Assembly: GCF_016862515.1 (NCBI RefSeq)
Contig: NZ_BONC01000011.1
Span: forward strand, 85,781-149,780
DNA from: Asanoa iriomotensis
GTDB taxonomy: Bacteria; Actinomycetota; Actinomycetes; Mycobacteriales; Micromonosporaceae
Reading direction: 5' to 3'
Length of the DNA: 64,000 nt
Shown here: positions 35,884-43,080 of the stretch, piece after piece
Numbering within the stretch: the stretch's first letter is position 1
How the letters are laid out: each line of letters opens with the position of its first letter
Notes under the pieces: model-generated
What the model was told of the DNA's origin: nothing
Databases searched by the model: none
Seen by the model: only the letters and a program-made list of their open reading frames with translations
Translations under genes and position numbers: made by a program

Positions 35884-36809
35884 CGGTGCGCTCCCGTCCG
35901 GACGCGCGGGTCCAGCAGCGAGTACGACAGGTCGGCGACGAGGTTGAGCACCACGATGATCGCCGCGATCAGCAGCGCGGCGGCCTGCACGACCGCGTAG
36001 TCGCGGTTGCTCACCGACTCCACCACCAGCGAACCGAGGCCGGGCCAGGCGAAGACGTTCTCCACGACGACCGCACCGCCGAGCAGGGCGCCCATCTGGA
36101 GACCCACGATGGTCACCACGGGTACGAGCGAGTTGCGCAGCGCGTGCCCGGTGAGGATCTGCGACTCCGTCAGGCCCTTGGAGCGCGCGGTCCGCACGTA
36201 CGGCTCGCGCATCGACGCGACGACGCTCGTGCGGGTGATCCGGGCGACGATCGCGGTGAACGGCAGCGACAGCGTGACCGCGGGCAGCACGATGTGCGCC
36301 GGTGTGCCCGTGCCGGAACTGGGCAGCAGGCCGAGCGTGGCGGTGAACAGCAGGACGAGCATGATGCCGACCCAGAACGTCGGCATGCCCTGCAGCAGGA
36401 TCGTCAGCCCGGAGACCACGCGGTCGACGGGACCGTCCGGGCGGCGGCCGGCCAGCATGCCCAGGGCGAGCCCGACGACGACCGCGATGACCGTCGCCGT
36501 CAGCGTCAGTTCGACGGTCGCCTGGAGGCGGCCGAGCACCACGTCCATCGCCGGTTGGCCGAACCGGAACGAGTCGCCGAAGTCGAGGCGGGCGGCGTCC
36601 TTCAGGAAGGTCAGGTACTGCACGACGATCGGCCGGTCGAGTCCGAGGCGCTCGCTGAGCGCGGCCACGTCGGCCGGGCTCGCGTCGGGCCCGAGCAGGA
36701 GGGTGGCCGGGTCACCGGGCGCCAGGCGCAGCAGCGCGAACATCATCGTGCCGGCGCCCCAGAGCACGAAGACGCCGATCGCCAGGCGGCGCAGGACGAC
36801 GCCGGTCAT
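35880..36809 (-). CDS. ABC importer permease (DppB-like)
   Basis: A 309-residue permease with the DppB N-terminus LRRLAIGVFVLWGAGTMMF, the RLAPGDPATLLLGPDAS periplasmic loop (about 27-43), and the coupling EAA loop EPYVRTARSKGLTESQIL (about 197-214). Six helices are predicted. It forms the membrane channel with the DppC-like permease. The ATG overlaps the LacI stop by 4 nt, so regulator and transporter are translationally coupled. Confidence 0.92.
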   Translation of the reverse strand: MTGVVLRRLAIGVFVLWGAGTMMFALLRLAPGDPATLLLGPDASPADVAALSERLGLDRPIVVQYLTFLKDAARLDFGDSFRFGQPAMDVVLGRLQATVELTLTATVIAVVVGLALGMLAGRRPDGPVDRVVSGLTILLQGMPTFWVGIMLVLLFTATLGLLPSSGTGTPAHIVLPAVTLSLPFTAIVARITRTSVVASMREPYVRTARSKGLTESQILTGHALRNSLVPVVTIVGLQMGALLGGAVVVENVFAWPGLGSLVVESVSNRDYAVVQAAALLIAAIIVVLNLVADLSYSLLDPRVRTGAHR

Positions 36810-37840
36810 CGCCTGCGCGCCAGAGTCGTGCCGGCCACGATGGGGCAGCCGACGCTCTCCCGTACCGCAGCTCGTTCTTCGGCGTCGAGCGAACGGACCA
36901 GCAGGCGGGTCGCGGCGCGGCCCATCTCCTGCCGCGGCACCTCGAAGCCGGTCCAGGCGACGTCGTCCCGGCGGGCGCCGGTCGGGTCGCCGAGCACGAC
37001 GACGCTGAGGTCGGCCGGGATGTCCAGACCGCGCCGGGCCGCGGCGGCGCGCACCTCCTCGGCGAGCAGCTGCTGCTCCGCGACCAACCCGGTGATGCCG
37101 GCGGCGACGATCTCGTCGACCAGGCCGGTGACGTCCTGCGCGGACTCCAGGGTCCAAACCGGGCCGATCAGCCGGCCGTCCGCGCGGAACGCCTGCCGGA
37201 AGCCCTTCTCACGGTCGCGGCTCGGCTGCGCTTCGCCTTCACCGATCCGGGCGTACGCGACGCGCTCGTGTCCCCGGGCGAAGAGCTGCCGGGTGAGCTC
37301 CTGGGTGGCCGCGGTGTAGTCGGCGGCGACGTAGGAGACCGGCGCGCCGGTGACCTCGCGGTGCCCCACGTAGACGAACGGGTAGCCGGAGTCGCGCAGC
37401 CGCTCGATCTCGTCGACGTTGGGGTTGCGGCCGAGCAGCAGCGCGCCGTCGGCCAGGGCAAGCCTGGTCGAGCCGTCGCGGAAGATCTGCCGGTCGCCGC
37501 CCGCGCTCGTGAACAGCAGCAGGTCGTGCCCGAGCTCGGCGGCCTCCTGCTCCATGCCGAGCAGGAACGGGAAGTAGAAGTCGACCCCGGTCGTCGGGAA
37601 GACCGGCTCGAAGGTGTAGACACCGATGATGCGGTTGCGGCCGCCGGCCAGCGAGCGGGCGGACGCGTTGGCCACGTATCCCCACTCGCGCATCGCGGCC
37701 AGCACCCGGTCACGGGTCTCGGGGCTGATCCGCGCTCCGGAGTCGCGCTCGTTGAGCACCAACGACACCGTGGCCTGGCTGACGCCGGCGAGGCGCGCGA
37801 TGTCGGCCTGGGTCGGCCGTTTGGGGACGCTGCGCGCCAT
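36806..37840 (-). CDS. LacI-family transcriptional regulator
   Basis: A 344-residue sugar-responsive regulator, first gene of the nine-gene operon. The LacI headpiece is clear: TQADIARLAGVSQATVSLVLN (residues 10-30; given in parts for length: TQADIARLAGVS, QATVSLVLN), with the hinge helix NASARSLAGGRN (about 58-69). The effector domain (70-340) has the periplasmic-binding-protein fold. The ATG at 37840 has AAGGAGG 5 nt upstream. Two candidate operators lie in the 200-nt gap before the divergent aldolase gene, so it likely controls its own operon and the aldolase. Confidence 0.94.
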   Translation of the reverse strand: MARSVPKRPTQADIARLAGVSQATVSLVLNERDSGARISPETRDRVLAAMREWGYVANASARSLAGGRNRIIGVYTFEPVFPTTGVDFYFPFLLGMEQEAAELGHDLLLFTSAGGDRQIFRDGSTRLALADGALLLGRNPNVDEIERLRDSGYPFVYVGHREVTGAPVSYVAADYTAATQELTRQLFARGHERVAYARIGEGEAQPSRDREKGFRQAFRADGRLIGPVWTLESAQDVTGLVDEIVAAGITGLVAEQQLLAEEVRAAAARRGLDIPADLSVVVLGDPTGARRDDVAWTGFEVPRQEMGRAATRLLVRSLDAEERAAVRESVGCPIVAGTTLARRR

Positions 37841-37852
37841 GCCCACCTCCTT

Positions 37853-37867
37853 GCTAATGCGCTTAAC
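37853..37867. promoter_or_regulatory. Imperfect LacI half-operator near the operon start
   Basis: GCTAATGCGCTTAAC shares GCTAATG with the perfect palindrome at 37965-37980 and is a degenerate inverted repeat. It lies just upstream of the LacI ribosome site, downstream of the predicted start of transcription (about 37874), a position suited to road-block repression. Confidence 0.5.
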
Positions 37868-37880
37868 GGGTTGGTCGTAG

Positions 37881-37910
37881 AGTTTCGTTCGCGTTTCCGA
37901 GCCATGTCAA
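37881..37910 (-). promoter_or_regulatory. Probable promoter of the nine-gene LacI operon
   Basis: On the minus strand a consensus -35 TTGACA (37910-37905) is followed after 18 nt by GAAACT (37886-37881), a weak -10. This would start transcription about 34 nt upstream of the LacI ATG. Confidence 0.5.
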
Positions 37911-37964
37911 GGGCGAGTTTTCGCTGCTCCTGGTTGGACTGTCGTGGCGGCGGGCATGAAATCA

Positions 37965-37980
37965 GCTAATGGCCATTAGC
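37965..37980. promoter_or_regulatory. 16-bp palindromic LacI operator
   Basis: GCTAATGGCCATTAGC is a perfect palindrome of the length and style of LacI-family sites. It lies 60 nt before the aldolase start and 55 nt upstream of the operon's -35, and so could serve both divergent transcripts or loop to the second site at 37853. Confidence 0.75.
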
Positions 37981-38040
37981 AGCTAGCGCGCCGTTGGCTG
38001 GACGGGGTAGCGTCCCGGTGCCCGACCCCTAGGAGGTGCG

Positions 38041-38955
38041 ATGTCCGCGGGGCATCCGATCGCCGGCGTCACCATCCCGCTCGTCACCGTGCTCGACGAG
38101 CGCGGGCGGCCCGACCCCGCCGCCGCGGGGCCGCTGCTCGCCCACCTCGCGGCCGGCGGCGTGACCGCGCTGATGCTCGCCGGCACCAACGGTGAGGGTC
38201 CGCTGCTGTCGGGTGCGGCCGTCCGCTCGTACGCAGTCGAGGTCGGCGCGATGTGGCGGTCGCTGGTCGGGCCGGAGGCGACGGTGCTGGCCACCGCACC
38301 GGGGGCCGGGAGGCGGGACACCCTCGAGCGGATCGACCTGCTCGACGGCGTCGACCTGGACGCAGTGGTCGTGCTGGCGCCGTTCTACTTCCGGCACACG
38401 CCGCGGGAGCTGGAAGCCCATTTCCAGGCTGCTGCGGGGCGGGGCCGGCCGATCGTCGTCTACAACAGCCCCGGCTACACGGGCAACCCGCTCACGGCAG
38501 CGCTGGTCGAGCGGCTGCGGTCGGTGCCCGGCATCGTCGGTCTCAAGGACAGCTCTGGGGACGCGGCATTGTTCGCGGAGCTCTGCGCGCTCGCAAGCCC
38601 CGAGTTCGGGGTGGCGCAGGGCGCGGAGGGCCAGCTCGCGAGCGGGCTGCGGGCGGGAGCGGCCGGCACGGTGCCCGGCGTCGGAATGCTCGCGCCGGCC
38701 CTCTGTGTCGACCTGGTCGCCCGGGCGGCGCACGGCGACCACGACGGCGCGGCGGTGCTGCAGGAGCGGGTCGACCGGCTGACCCGGATCTTCGCGGTGC
38801 GGCCCGGCACGAGCGGGATCGTGATGATGAAGTCGGCGCTGCACCTGCTCGGGCTCTGCCCGCCGCACGCCGTCGCCCCCTTCGAGCCGGCCACGGCGGC
38901 GGAGATCGCCGCGCTGCGGGAGCTAGTCGAGCAGGCGCCGGGCCAGCGGGAGTAG
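38041..38955 (+). CDS. DapA/NanA-family class I aldolase
   Basis: A 304-residue TIM-barrel protein of the dihydrodipicolinate synthase / N-acetylneuraminate lyase family. The pyruvate-binding loop is GTNGEG (residues 48-53), the catalytic Tyr sits in VVYNSPGYTGN (about 138-148) and the Schiff-base Lys in GLKDSSGD (about 165-172). Members form or split 2-keto acids, including keto-deoxy sugar acids. With the glycosidase operon divergently transcribed and no lysine genes around, a catabolic aldolase is more likely than DapA. AGGAGG precedes the ATG. The last 33 nt overlap the convergent AraC gene. Confidence 0.9.
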   Translation: MSAGHPIAGVTIPLVTVLDERGRPDPAAAGPLLAHLAAGGVTALMLAGTNGEGPLLSGAAVRSYAVEVGAMWRSLVGPEATVLATAPGAGRRDTLERIDLLDGVDLDAVVVLAPFYFRHTPRELEAHFQAAAGRGRPIVVYNSPGYTGNPLTAALVERLRSVPGIVGLKDSSGDAALFAELCALASPEFGVAQGAEGQLASGLRAGAAGTVPGVGMLAPALCVDLVARAAHGDHDGAAVLQERVDRLTRIFAVRPGTSGIVMMKSALHLLGLCPPHAVAPFEPATAAEIAALRELVEQAPGQRE

Positions 38956-39759
38956 ACCGGCGCGGCGCACCGGGTCCAGCGGGTCGCTCGGGCGGCCCGT
39001 GCGGTAGTCGCGCGGAGCGGCGCCGTAGGCGTTGCGGAAGCGGCGCGAGAAGTGGAACGGGTTGACGAAGCCGCAGGCGTCGGACACCGCGGCGACGGTG
39101 AGGTTGCTGCGCTCCAGGAGCACCGCGGCGTGGGCCAGGCGGATCAGCTCGACCGCGCCGACCGGGCCCCGGCCGTAGCGTTCCCGAAACAGCCTCGCGA
39201 GGTGGCCGGGTGACACGCGGGCGGCGGTGGCGAGCTCGTCGAGGTCGAGCGGGCGTGCGACACCGGCCGCCCAGGCGGCGCGGACGTGGTCGACGACGCG
39301 GCTCACGTGCCCGCTCAGGTCGTCGTCGTCCGCACCGAGCGGGCCGGCGACGAACAGGTCGAGCAGCCATGCCAGCACCTGGGTGGTCCGCGGCTCGCCG
39401 GCGCGGAGCAGATACCGGCACAGCGCGGGCAGCGGATCCGTCGCGGGCCGGATCAGCGGCCAGGTGTCGGGTGGCCCGAGCGGGCCGAGGTCGTCGACGT
39501 AGAACGTCACGTAGCCATGGGTGCAGGGCTGCTCGGTGTCCCAGGCGTAGTGCTCGCTGAACCCGGGCCGGGTTAGCAGTAGCTGGCCGGGCCGCAGCTC
39601 GTGCGGTTCCGCGCCGGTGAGCCGCCAGGTGGCCCGCCCGGTGAGCATCCAGACGAACTCGAAGCACGGGAGCACGCGCGGGCCGAGCGTGGCGCCGCGC
39701 GGGTAGTGGGCCACGGCGGGACCGTTGCGGACCCGTACCCCGATGCCCGTGGATGTCAT
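38923..39759 (-). CDS. AraC-family regulator
   Basis: A 278-residue regulator. The N-terminal cupin-like sensor (residues 1-160) contains FVWMLTGRATWRLTGAEPHELRPGQ-like strands; the C-terminal AraC DNA-binding domain (about 165-265) has two HTH units: DELATAARVSPGHLARLFRERYG and VAAVSDACGFVNPFHFSRRFRNAYG (shown split at the 20-residue limit only in part). Activators of this kind respond to sugars. It is divergent from the dioxygenase gene by 98 nt and convergent with the aldolase gene; the dioxygenase gene is its most likely target. Confidence 0.9.
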   Translation of the reverse strand: MTSTGIGVRVRNGPAVAHYPRGATLGPRVLPCFEFVWMLTGRATWRLTGAEPHELRPGQLLLTRPGFSEHYAWDTEQPCTHGYVTFYVDDLGPLGPPDTWPLIRPATDPLPALCRYLLRAGEPRTTQVLAWLLDLFVAGPLGADDDDLSGHVSRVVDHVRAAWAAGVARPLDLDELATAARVSPGHLARLFRERYGRGPVGAVELIRLAHAAVLLERSNLTVAAVSDACGFVNPFHFSRRFRNAYGAAPRDYRTGRPSDPLDPVRRAGLLPLARRLLD

Positions 39760-39857
39760 GAACAGACAGGTTAGTCGCGCCTAGCGGGCATGGGCCGCCG
39801 GGCCGTCCACCATCAGACTGATGAGGCAGATCGGCGAAACGAAGCGAGGTAGGTGGC

Positions 39858-40706
39858 ATGACGTCCGATGCACTGATCGAGCAGGTCCGGGTCGACGGCT
39901 ACGGGGTTTTGCCCGACGCGCTGACCGCCGACGAGGTGGCGGCGATCAACGCCGAGGCGGTCCGGCTGTGCCGGGGCGAACTGGGCGAGATCACGCGGGG
40001 CAGCGTGGCCGGCGACGGCGAGTCCGACGCCGACGTGCTGCGCCGGTACCTGTGCGTCCACCACCCCCACAAGCTGTCCTCGGTGATCGCCAGGGCGCTC
40101 GCCCACCACCGGGTGGTCGACGTGCTCACGCGGGTGATCGGCCCCAACGTCAAGGCCATGCAGTCGATGCTGTTCATCAAGGCGGAGGGCCGGCCGGGCC
40201 AGCCGTGGCACCAGGACGAGTACTTCATCCCGACCCGCGACCGGTCGCTGACCGCGGTGTGGATCGCGCTGGACGACGCCACGATCGAGAACGGCTGCCT
40301 GTGGGTGCTGCCCGGCTCGCACCGCCGCGGCGTGCTCTACCCCGACCGGGACCAGGACGACCCGCGGTTCGACTGCTCGATCGAGGCGCACGACTTCCCG
40401 TACCGGGACGAGGACGCGGTCCCGGTGGAGGTCCCGGCCGGCGCGGCGGTCGTCTTCAACGGCTACCTGCTGCACCGCTCGCTGCCGAACTCGGGCCGGC
40501 ACGGCTACCGCCGGGCGCTCGCCAACCACTACATGAGCGCGGAGTCGCCGCTGCAGTGGCGGGTCCCGGCGGACGAGCCGCCGGCCCGCTGGGACTTCCG
40601 CGACGTGGTCCTGGTCGCGGGCGAGGACCCGTACGCCTACAAAGGGACGGCCGACATCACCCGGGCATACGTACGCCCCGACAAGGACGGCGGCTGCGAC
40701 CGCTGA
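39858..40706 (+). CDS. Phytanoyl-CoA dioxygenase-family Fe(II)/2-oxoglutarate enzyme
   Basis: A 282-residue dioxygenase of the PhyH family. The 2-His-1-carboxylate iron site is visible: HQD in PWHQDEYF (about 116-123) and the distal His in LLHRSLPNSG (about 202-211), followed by RRALANHYM, whose Arg binds 2-oxoglutarate. It should hydroxylate a small molecule in the cytoplasm; PhyH-like proteins in bacteria act on many substrates, so phytanate is not implied. AGGTAGGTGG precedes the ATG. It is divergent from the AraC gene and probably controlled by it. Confidence 0.9.
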   Translation: MTSDALIEQVRVDGYGVLPDALTADEVAAINAEAVRLCRGELGEITRGSVAGDGESDADVLRRYLCVHHPHKLSSVIARALAHHRVVDVLTRVIGPNVKAMQSMLFIKAEGRPGQPWHQDEYFIPTRDRSLTAVWIALDDATIENGCLWVLPGSHRRGVLYPDRDQDDPRFDCSIEAHDFPYRDEDAVPVEVPAGAAVVFNGYLLHRSLPNSGRHGYRRALANHYMSAESPLQWRVPADEPPARWDFRDVVLVAGEDPYAYKGTADITRAYVRPDKDGGCDR

Positions 40707-40713
40707 GGCTGGG

Positions 40714-41490
40714 TCAGGGTTCCGGCAGACGCTCCAGCCGCGTCCAGCCGCCCCAGCCGCGTTCGCGCAGCATGTCCAGCAGTCGCTGCGCCCGTGGGTC
40801 GGACTCGAGGGGAAGCGCGTCCAGCAGGTCGACGGCCAGGTCGTCGTTGGCCATCTCGTCGAGGTTGAGCTCACCGGCGGCGTACGCCTGCTGCGCCAGG
40901 CTCGCCATGATGTCGGCGGCCTCCACCAGCCGTGGGTCGTCCTCGGTCGCGTCGTCCTCCAGGAGCTCGGACAGGATCCGGTACAGCCGTACCAGTCGCG
41001 GGTCCTCGATCTGCACCAGTTTCGAGGCGATCACATCGCCGATCGAGTCGGGCCAGCGGGCCGCGACCAGGATCCACCCTTCCCGCTCGGCGGCCACCAT
41101 CCGTTCCGACGCCCCGATCTCCCGGAGCCGATCGAGATAGGCGGTCACCTCCGGCGGGAGCGCCAGGCTGTCACCGGCGGTGAGCTGCGCGATCTGCTTG
41201 CGGCTGGTCTCCAGCCGGTCGATCTCGTCGCGCAGGTCACCGTCGATCCGCTCGACCTCCTCGGCGAAGCCGCGCGGGTCGGCGTCGAGCATCTGGCCGA
41301 TCCGCGACAGCGGCACACCGGCGTTGGCCAGGGTGCGGATCTTGATCAGGGCGATCACGGCCTTGGCGCCGTACCGCCGGTAACCAGAGGCGTCCCGCTC
41401 GGGCTCGGGCAGGAGCCCGACGTGGTGGTAGTGCCGCACCGCCCGGACCGTGACTCCGGCGTACGACGCCAGTTGGCCGATCGTCAGCAT
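40714..41490 (-). CDS. MerR-family regulator of the adjacent ABC exporter
   Basis: A 258-residue regulator. The winged HTH is at residues 1-70: MLTIGQLASYAGVTVRAVRH, YHHVGLLPEPERDASGYRRY. A long helix follows (about 75-120). The C-terminal half (130-258) is acidic and helical, unlike metal-sensing MerR, which suggests an organic effector. The ATG at 41490 gives the normal family start; upstream residues are non-coding. It is the third gene of an operon ATPase-permease-MerR and probably binds the dyad at 43064-43078 to control it. Confidence 0.92.
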   Translation of the reverse strand: MLTIGQLASYAGVTVRAVRHYHHVGLLPEPERDASGYRRYGAKAVIALIKIRTLANAGVPLSRIGQMLDADPRGFAEEVERIDGDLRDEIDRLETSRKQIAQLTAGDSLALPPEVTAYLDRLREIGASERMVAAEREGWILVAARWPDSIGDVIASKLVQIEDPRLVRLYRILSELLEDDATEDDPRLVEAADIMASLAQQAYAAGELNLDEMANDDLAVDLLDALPLESDPRAQRLLDMLRERGWGGWTRLERLPEP

Positions 41491-41507
41491 GTGCCGATCC
41501 TGCCCGC

Positions 41508-42278
41508 TCAGGAGGTCCGGCGACGATAGGTGAGGTTGGCGAACGCGTACGCGACGACGAGGATGCCCACGCACCAGGCGAGGGCGACCCACAGGTCGGT
41601 GCCGACCGGCTGCTCGGTGAACAGGTTCCGGACCGCGTTGACGATCGAGGTCACCGGCTGGTTCTCGGCGAACGCCCGCACCGGCCCGGGCATGGTCTCC
41701 GTGGGCACGAACGCCGAGCTGATGAACGGCAGGAAGATCAGCGGGTACGAGAACGCGCTCGCACCGTCGACGCTCTTCGCGGTGAGCCCGGGGATCACCG
41801 CGATCCAGGTCAACGCCAACGTGAACAGCAACAGGATGCCGGCGACGGCGAGCCAGGCGAGCACACCGGCGCCCGACCGGAAGCCCATCACGAGGGCGAC
41901 GCCGACGACGACCACGAGCGAGATCGCGTTGGCGACCAGCGAGGTCAGCACGTGCGCCCAGAGCAGCCCCGACCGGGCGATCGGCATCGACTGGAACCGC
42001 GCGAAGATCCCGCCCTGCATGTCGCTGAAGAGCCGGAACGCGGTGTACGCGATGCCCGACGCGATGGTGATGAGCAGGATGCCGGGCAGCATGTAGTTCA
42101 CGTACGTGACCGTCCCTGTGTCGATCGCGCCGCCGAACACGTACACGAACAGCAGCATCATCGCGATCGGCGTGATCGCGGTCGTGATGATGGTGTCGAG
42201 GCTGCGCGTGACGTGCCGCATCGTCCGTCCGGTGAGGACGGTGGTGTTGCTCCAGAAATGGCTGGCCATGGTCGTCAC
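41508..42278 (-). CDS. ABC-2 exporter permease
   Basis: A 256-residue membrane protein with six helices, DrrB-like. Landmarks are PIAMMLLFVYVFGGAID in helix 1, YMLPGILLITIASGI, and SSAFVPTETMPGPVRAFAENQPV, the ABC-2 signature loop. The start may be GTG at 42278 (GTGA overlap with the ATPase stop) or the ATG at 42269, which has AGGTGA upstream. It forms the membrane part of the exporter. Confidence 0.9.
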   Translation of the reverse strand: MTTMASHFWSNTTVLTGRTMRHVTRSLDTIITTAITPIAMMLLFVYVFGGAIDTGTVTYVNYMLPGILLITIASGIAYTAFRLFSDMQGGIFARFQSMPIARSGLLWAHVLTSLVANAISLVVVVGVALVMGFRSGAGVLAWLAVAGILLLFTLALTWIAVIPGLTAKSVDGASAFSYPLIFLPFISSAFVPTETMPGPVRAFAENQPVTSIVNAVRNLFTEQPVGTDLWVALAWCVGILVVAYAFANLTYRRRTS

Positions 42279-43045
42279 CTACCCGCGCCGACGACGGCGA
42301 AGAAGACGTCCTCGAGCGAGGGCTGCTTCTCGACGTACTCGACCTTGGCCGGCGGCAGCAGCGCCTTGAGCTCGGCCAGGGTGCCGTCGACGATGATCCG
42401 GCCCTCGTGCAGGATCGCGATCCGGTCGGCGAGCTGTTCGGCCTCCTCCAGGTACTGGGTGGTGAGCAGGACCGTCGTGCCGCCCTCCGCGAGCTCCTTG
42501 ACGGCCTGCCACACCTCGACCCGCGCCTGCGGGTCCAGCCCGGCCGTCGGCTCGTCGAGGAAGATCACCGGCGGGTCCCCGACGAGGCTCATCGCGATGT
42601 CCAGCCGGCGCCGCATGCCACCGGAGTAGGTCGCCGCCCGCCGGGCACCCGCGTCGGTCAACGAGAACCGGCTCAGCAGCCGGTCCGCGATCCCGCCCGG
42701 ATCCTTCAGGCGGCGCAACCTGGCGACCAGGACGAGGTTCTCCCGCCCGCTGAGGATCTCGTCGACCGCCGCGAACTGCCCGGTGAGACTGATCGACTCC
42801 CGCACGTCGCCCGCCTGCGTCGCCACGTCGAACCCGTTGACCCGCGCGGTCCCGGCGTCGGACTTGAGCAGGGTGGCCAGGATGTTCACCAGGGTGGTCT
42901 TGCCGGCCCCGTTGGAGCCGAGCAACGCGAAGATGCTGCCTGGCGCCACCGCGAGATCCACGCCGCGCAGCACGCGCAGCTCCTTGTACGCCTTCTCCAG
43001 ACCCCGCACGTGGATCGCGGGCCCGGGCGTCGGGGGAATGCTCAT
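42275..43045 (-). CDS. ABC-2 exporter ATPase (DrrA-like)
   Basis: A 256-residue ATPase. Walker A GSNGAGKTT (about 44-52; Ser replaces the usual Pro), signature YSGGMRRRLDIA (about 142-153), and Walker B VIFLDEPTAGLDP (about 161-173) are intact. The start is MSIPPTPG at 43045; an ATG at 43057 is an alternative. The MerR-type dyad lies about 20-30 nt upstream, inside the promoter. First gene of the operon with the permease and the MerR regulator. Confidence 0.91.
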   Translation of the reverse strand: MSIPPTPGPAIHVRGLEKAYKELRVLRGVDLAVAPGSIFALLGSNGAGKTTLVNILATLLKSDAGTARVNGFDVATQAGDVRESISLTGQFAAVDEILSGRENLVLVARLRRLKDPGGIADRLLSRFSLTDAGARRAATYSGGMRRRLDIAMSLVGDPPVIFLDEPTAGLDPQARVEVWQAVKELAEGGTTVLLTTQYLEEAEQLADRIAILHEGRIIVDGTLAELKALLPPAKVEYVEKQPSLEDVFFAVVGAGR

Positions 43046-43063
43046 GCCCGCCAGCATGGAGGG

Positions 43064-43078
43064 TTGACGCAGCGTCAA
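43064..43078. promoter_or_regulatory. MerR-type dyad in the exporter promoter
   Basis: TTGACGC-a-GCGTCAA is a perfect 7-1-7 palindrome. On the minus strand it fills an 18-19-nt spacer between TTGACC (43085-43080, as -35) and a weak TCCATG/CCATGC -10, the spacing at which MerR proteins twist a promoter into activity. The -35 overlaps the stop codon of the HEAT-repeat gene. Confidence 0.65.
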
Positions 43079-43080
43079 GG

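Noticed and set aside
25845..38955. A classical sialic-acid catabolic locus (sialidase, importer, NanA)
   Set aside because: The propeller lacks the RIP arginine and there is no NanE, NanK or NagA/B-like gene; the GH63-type glycosidase points elsewhere. Kept only as one option.
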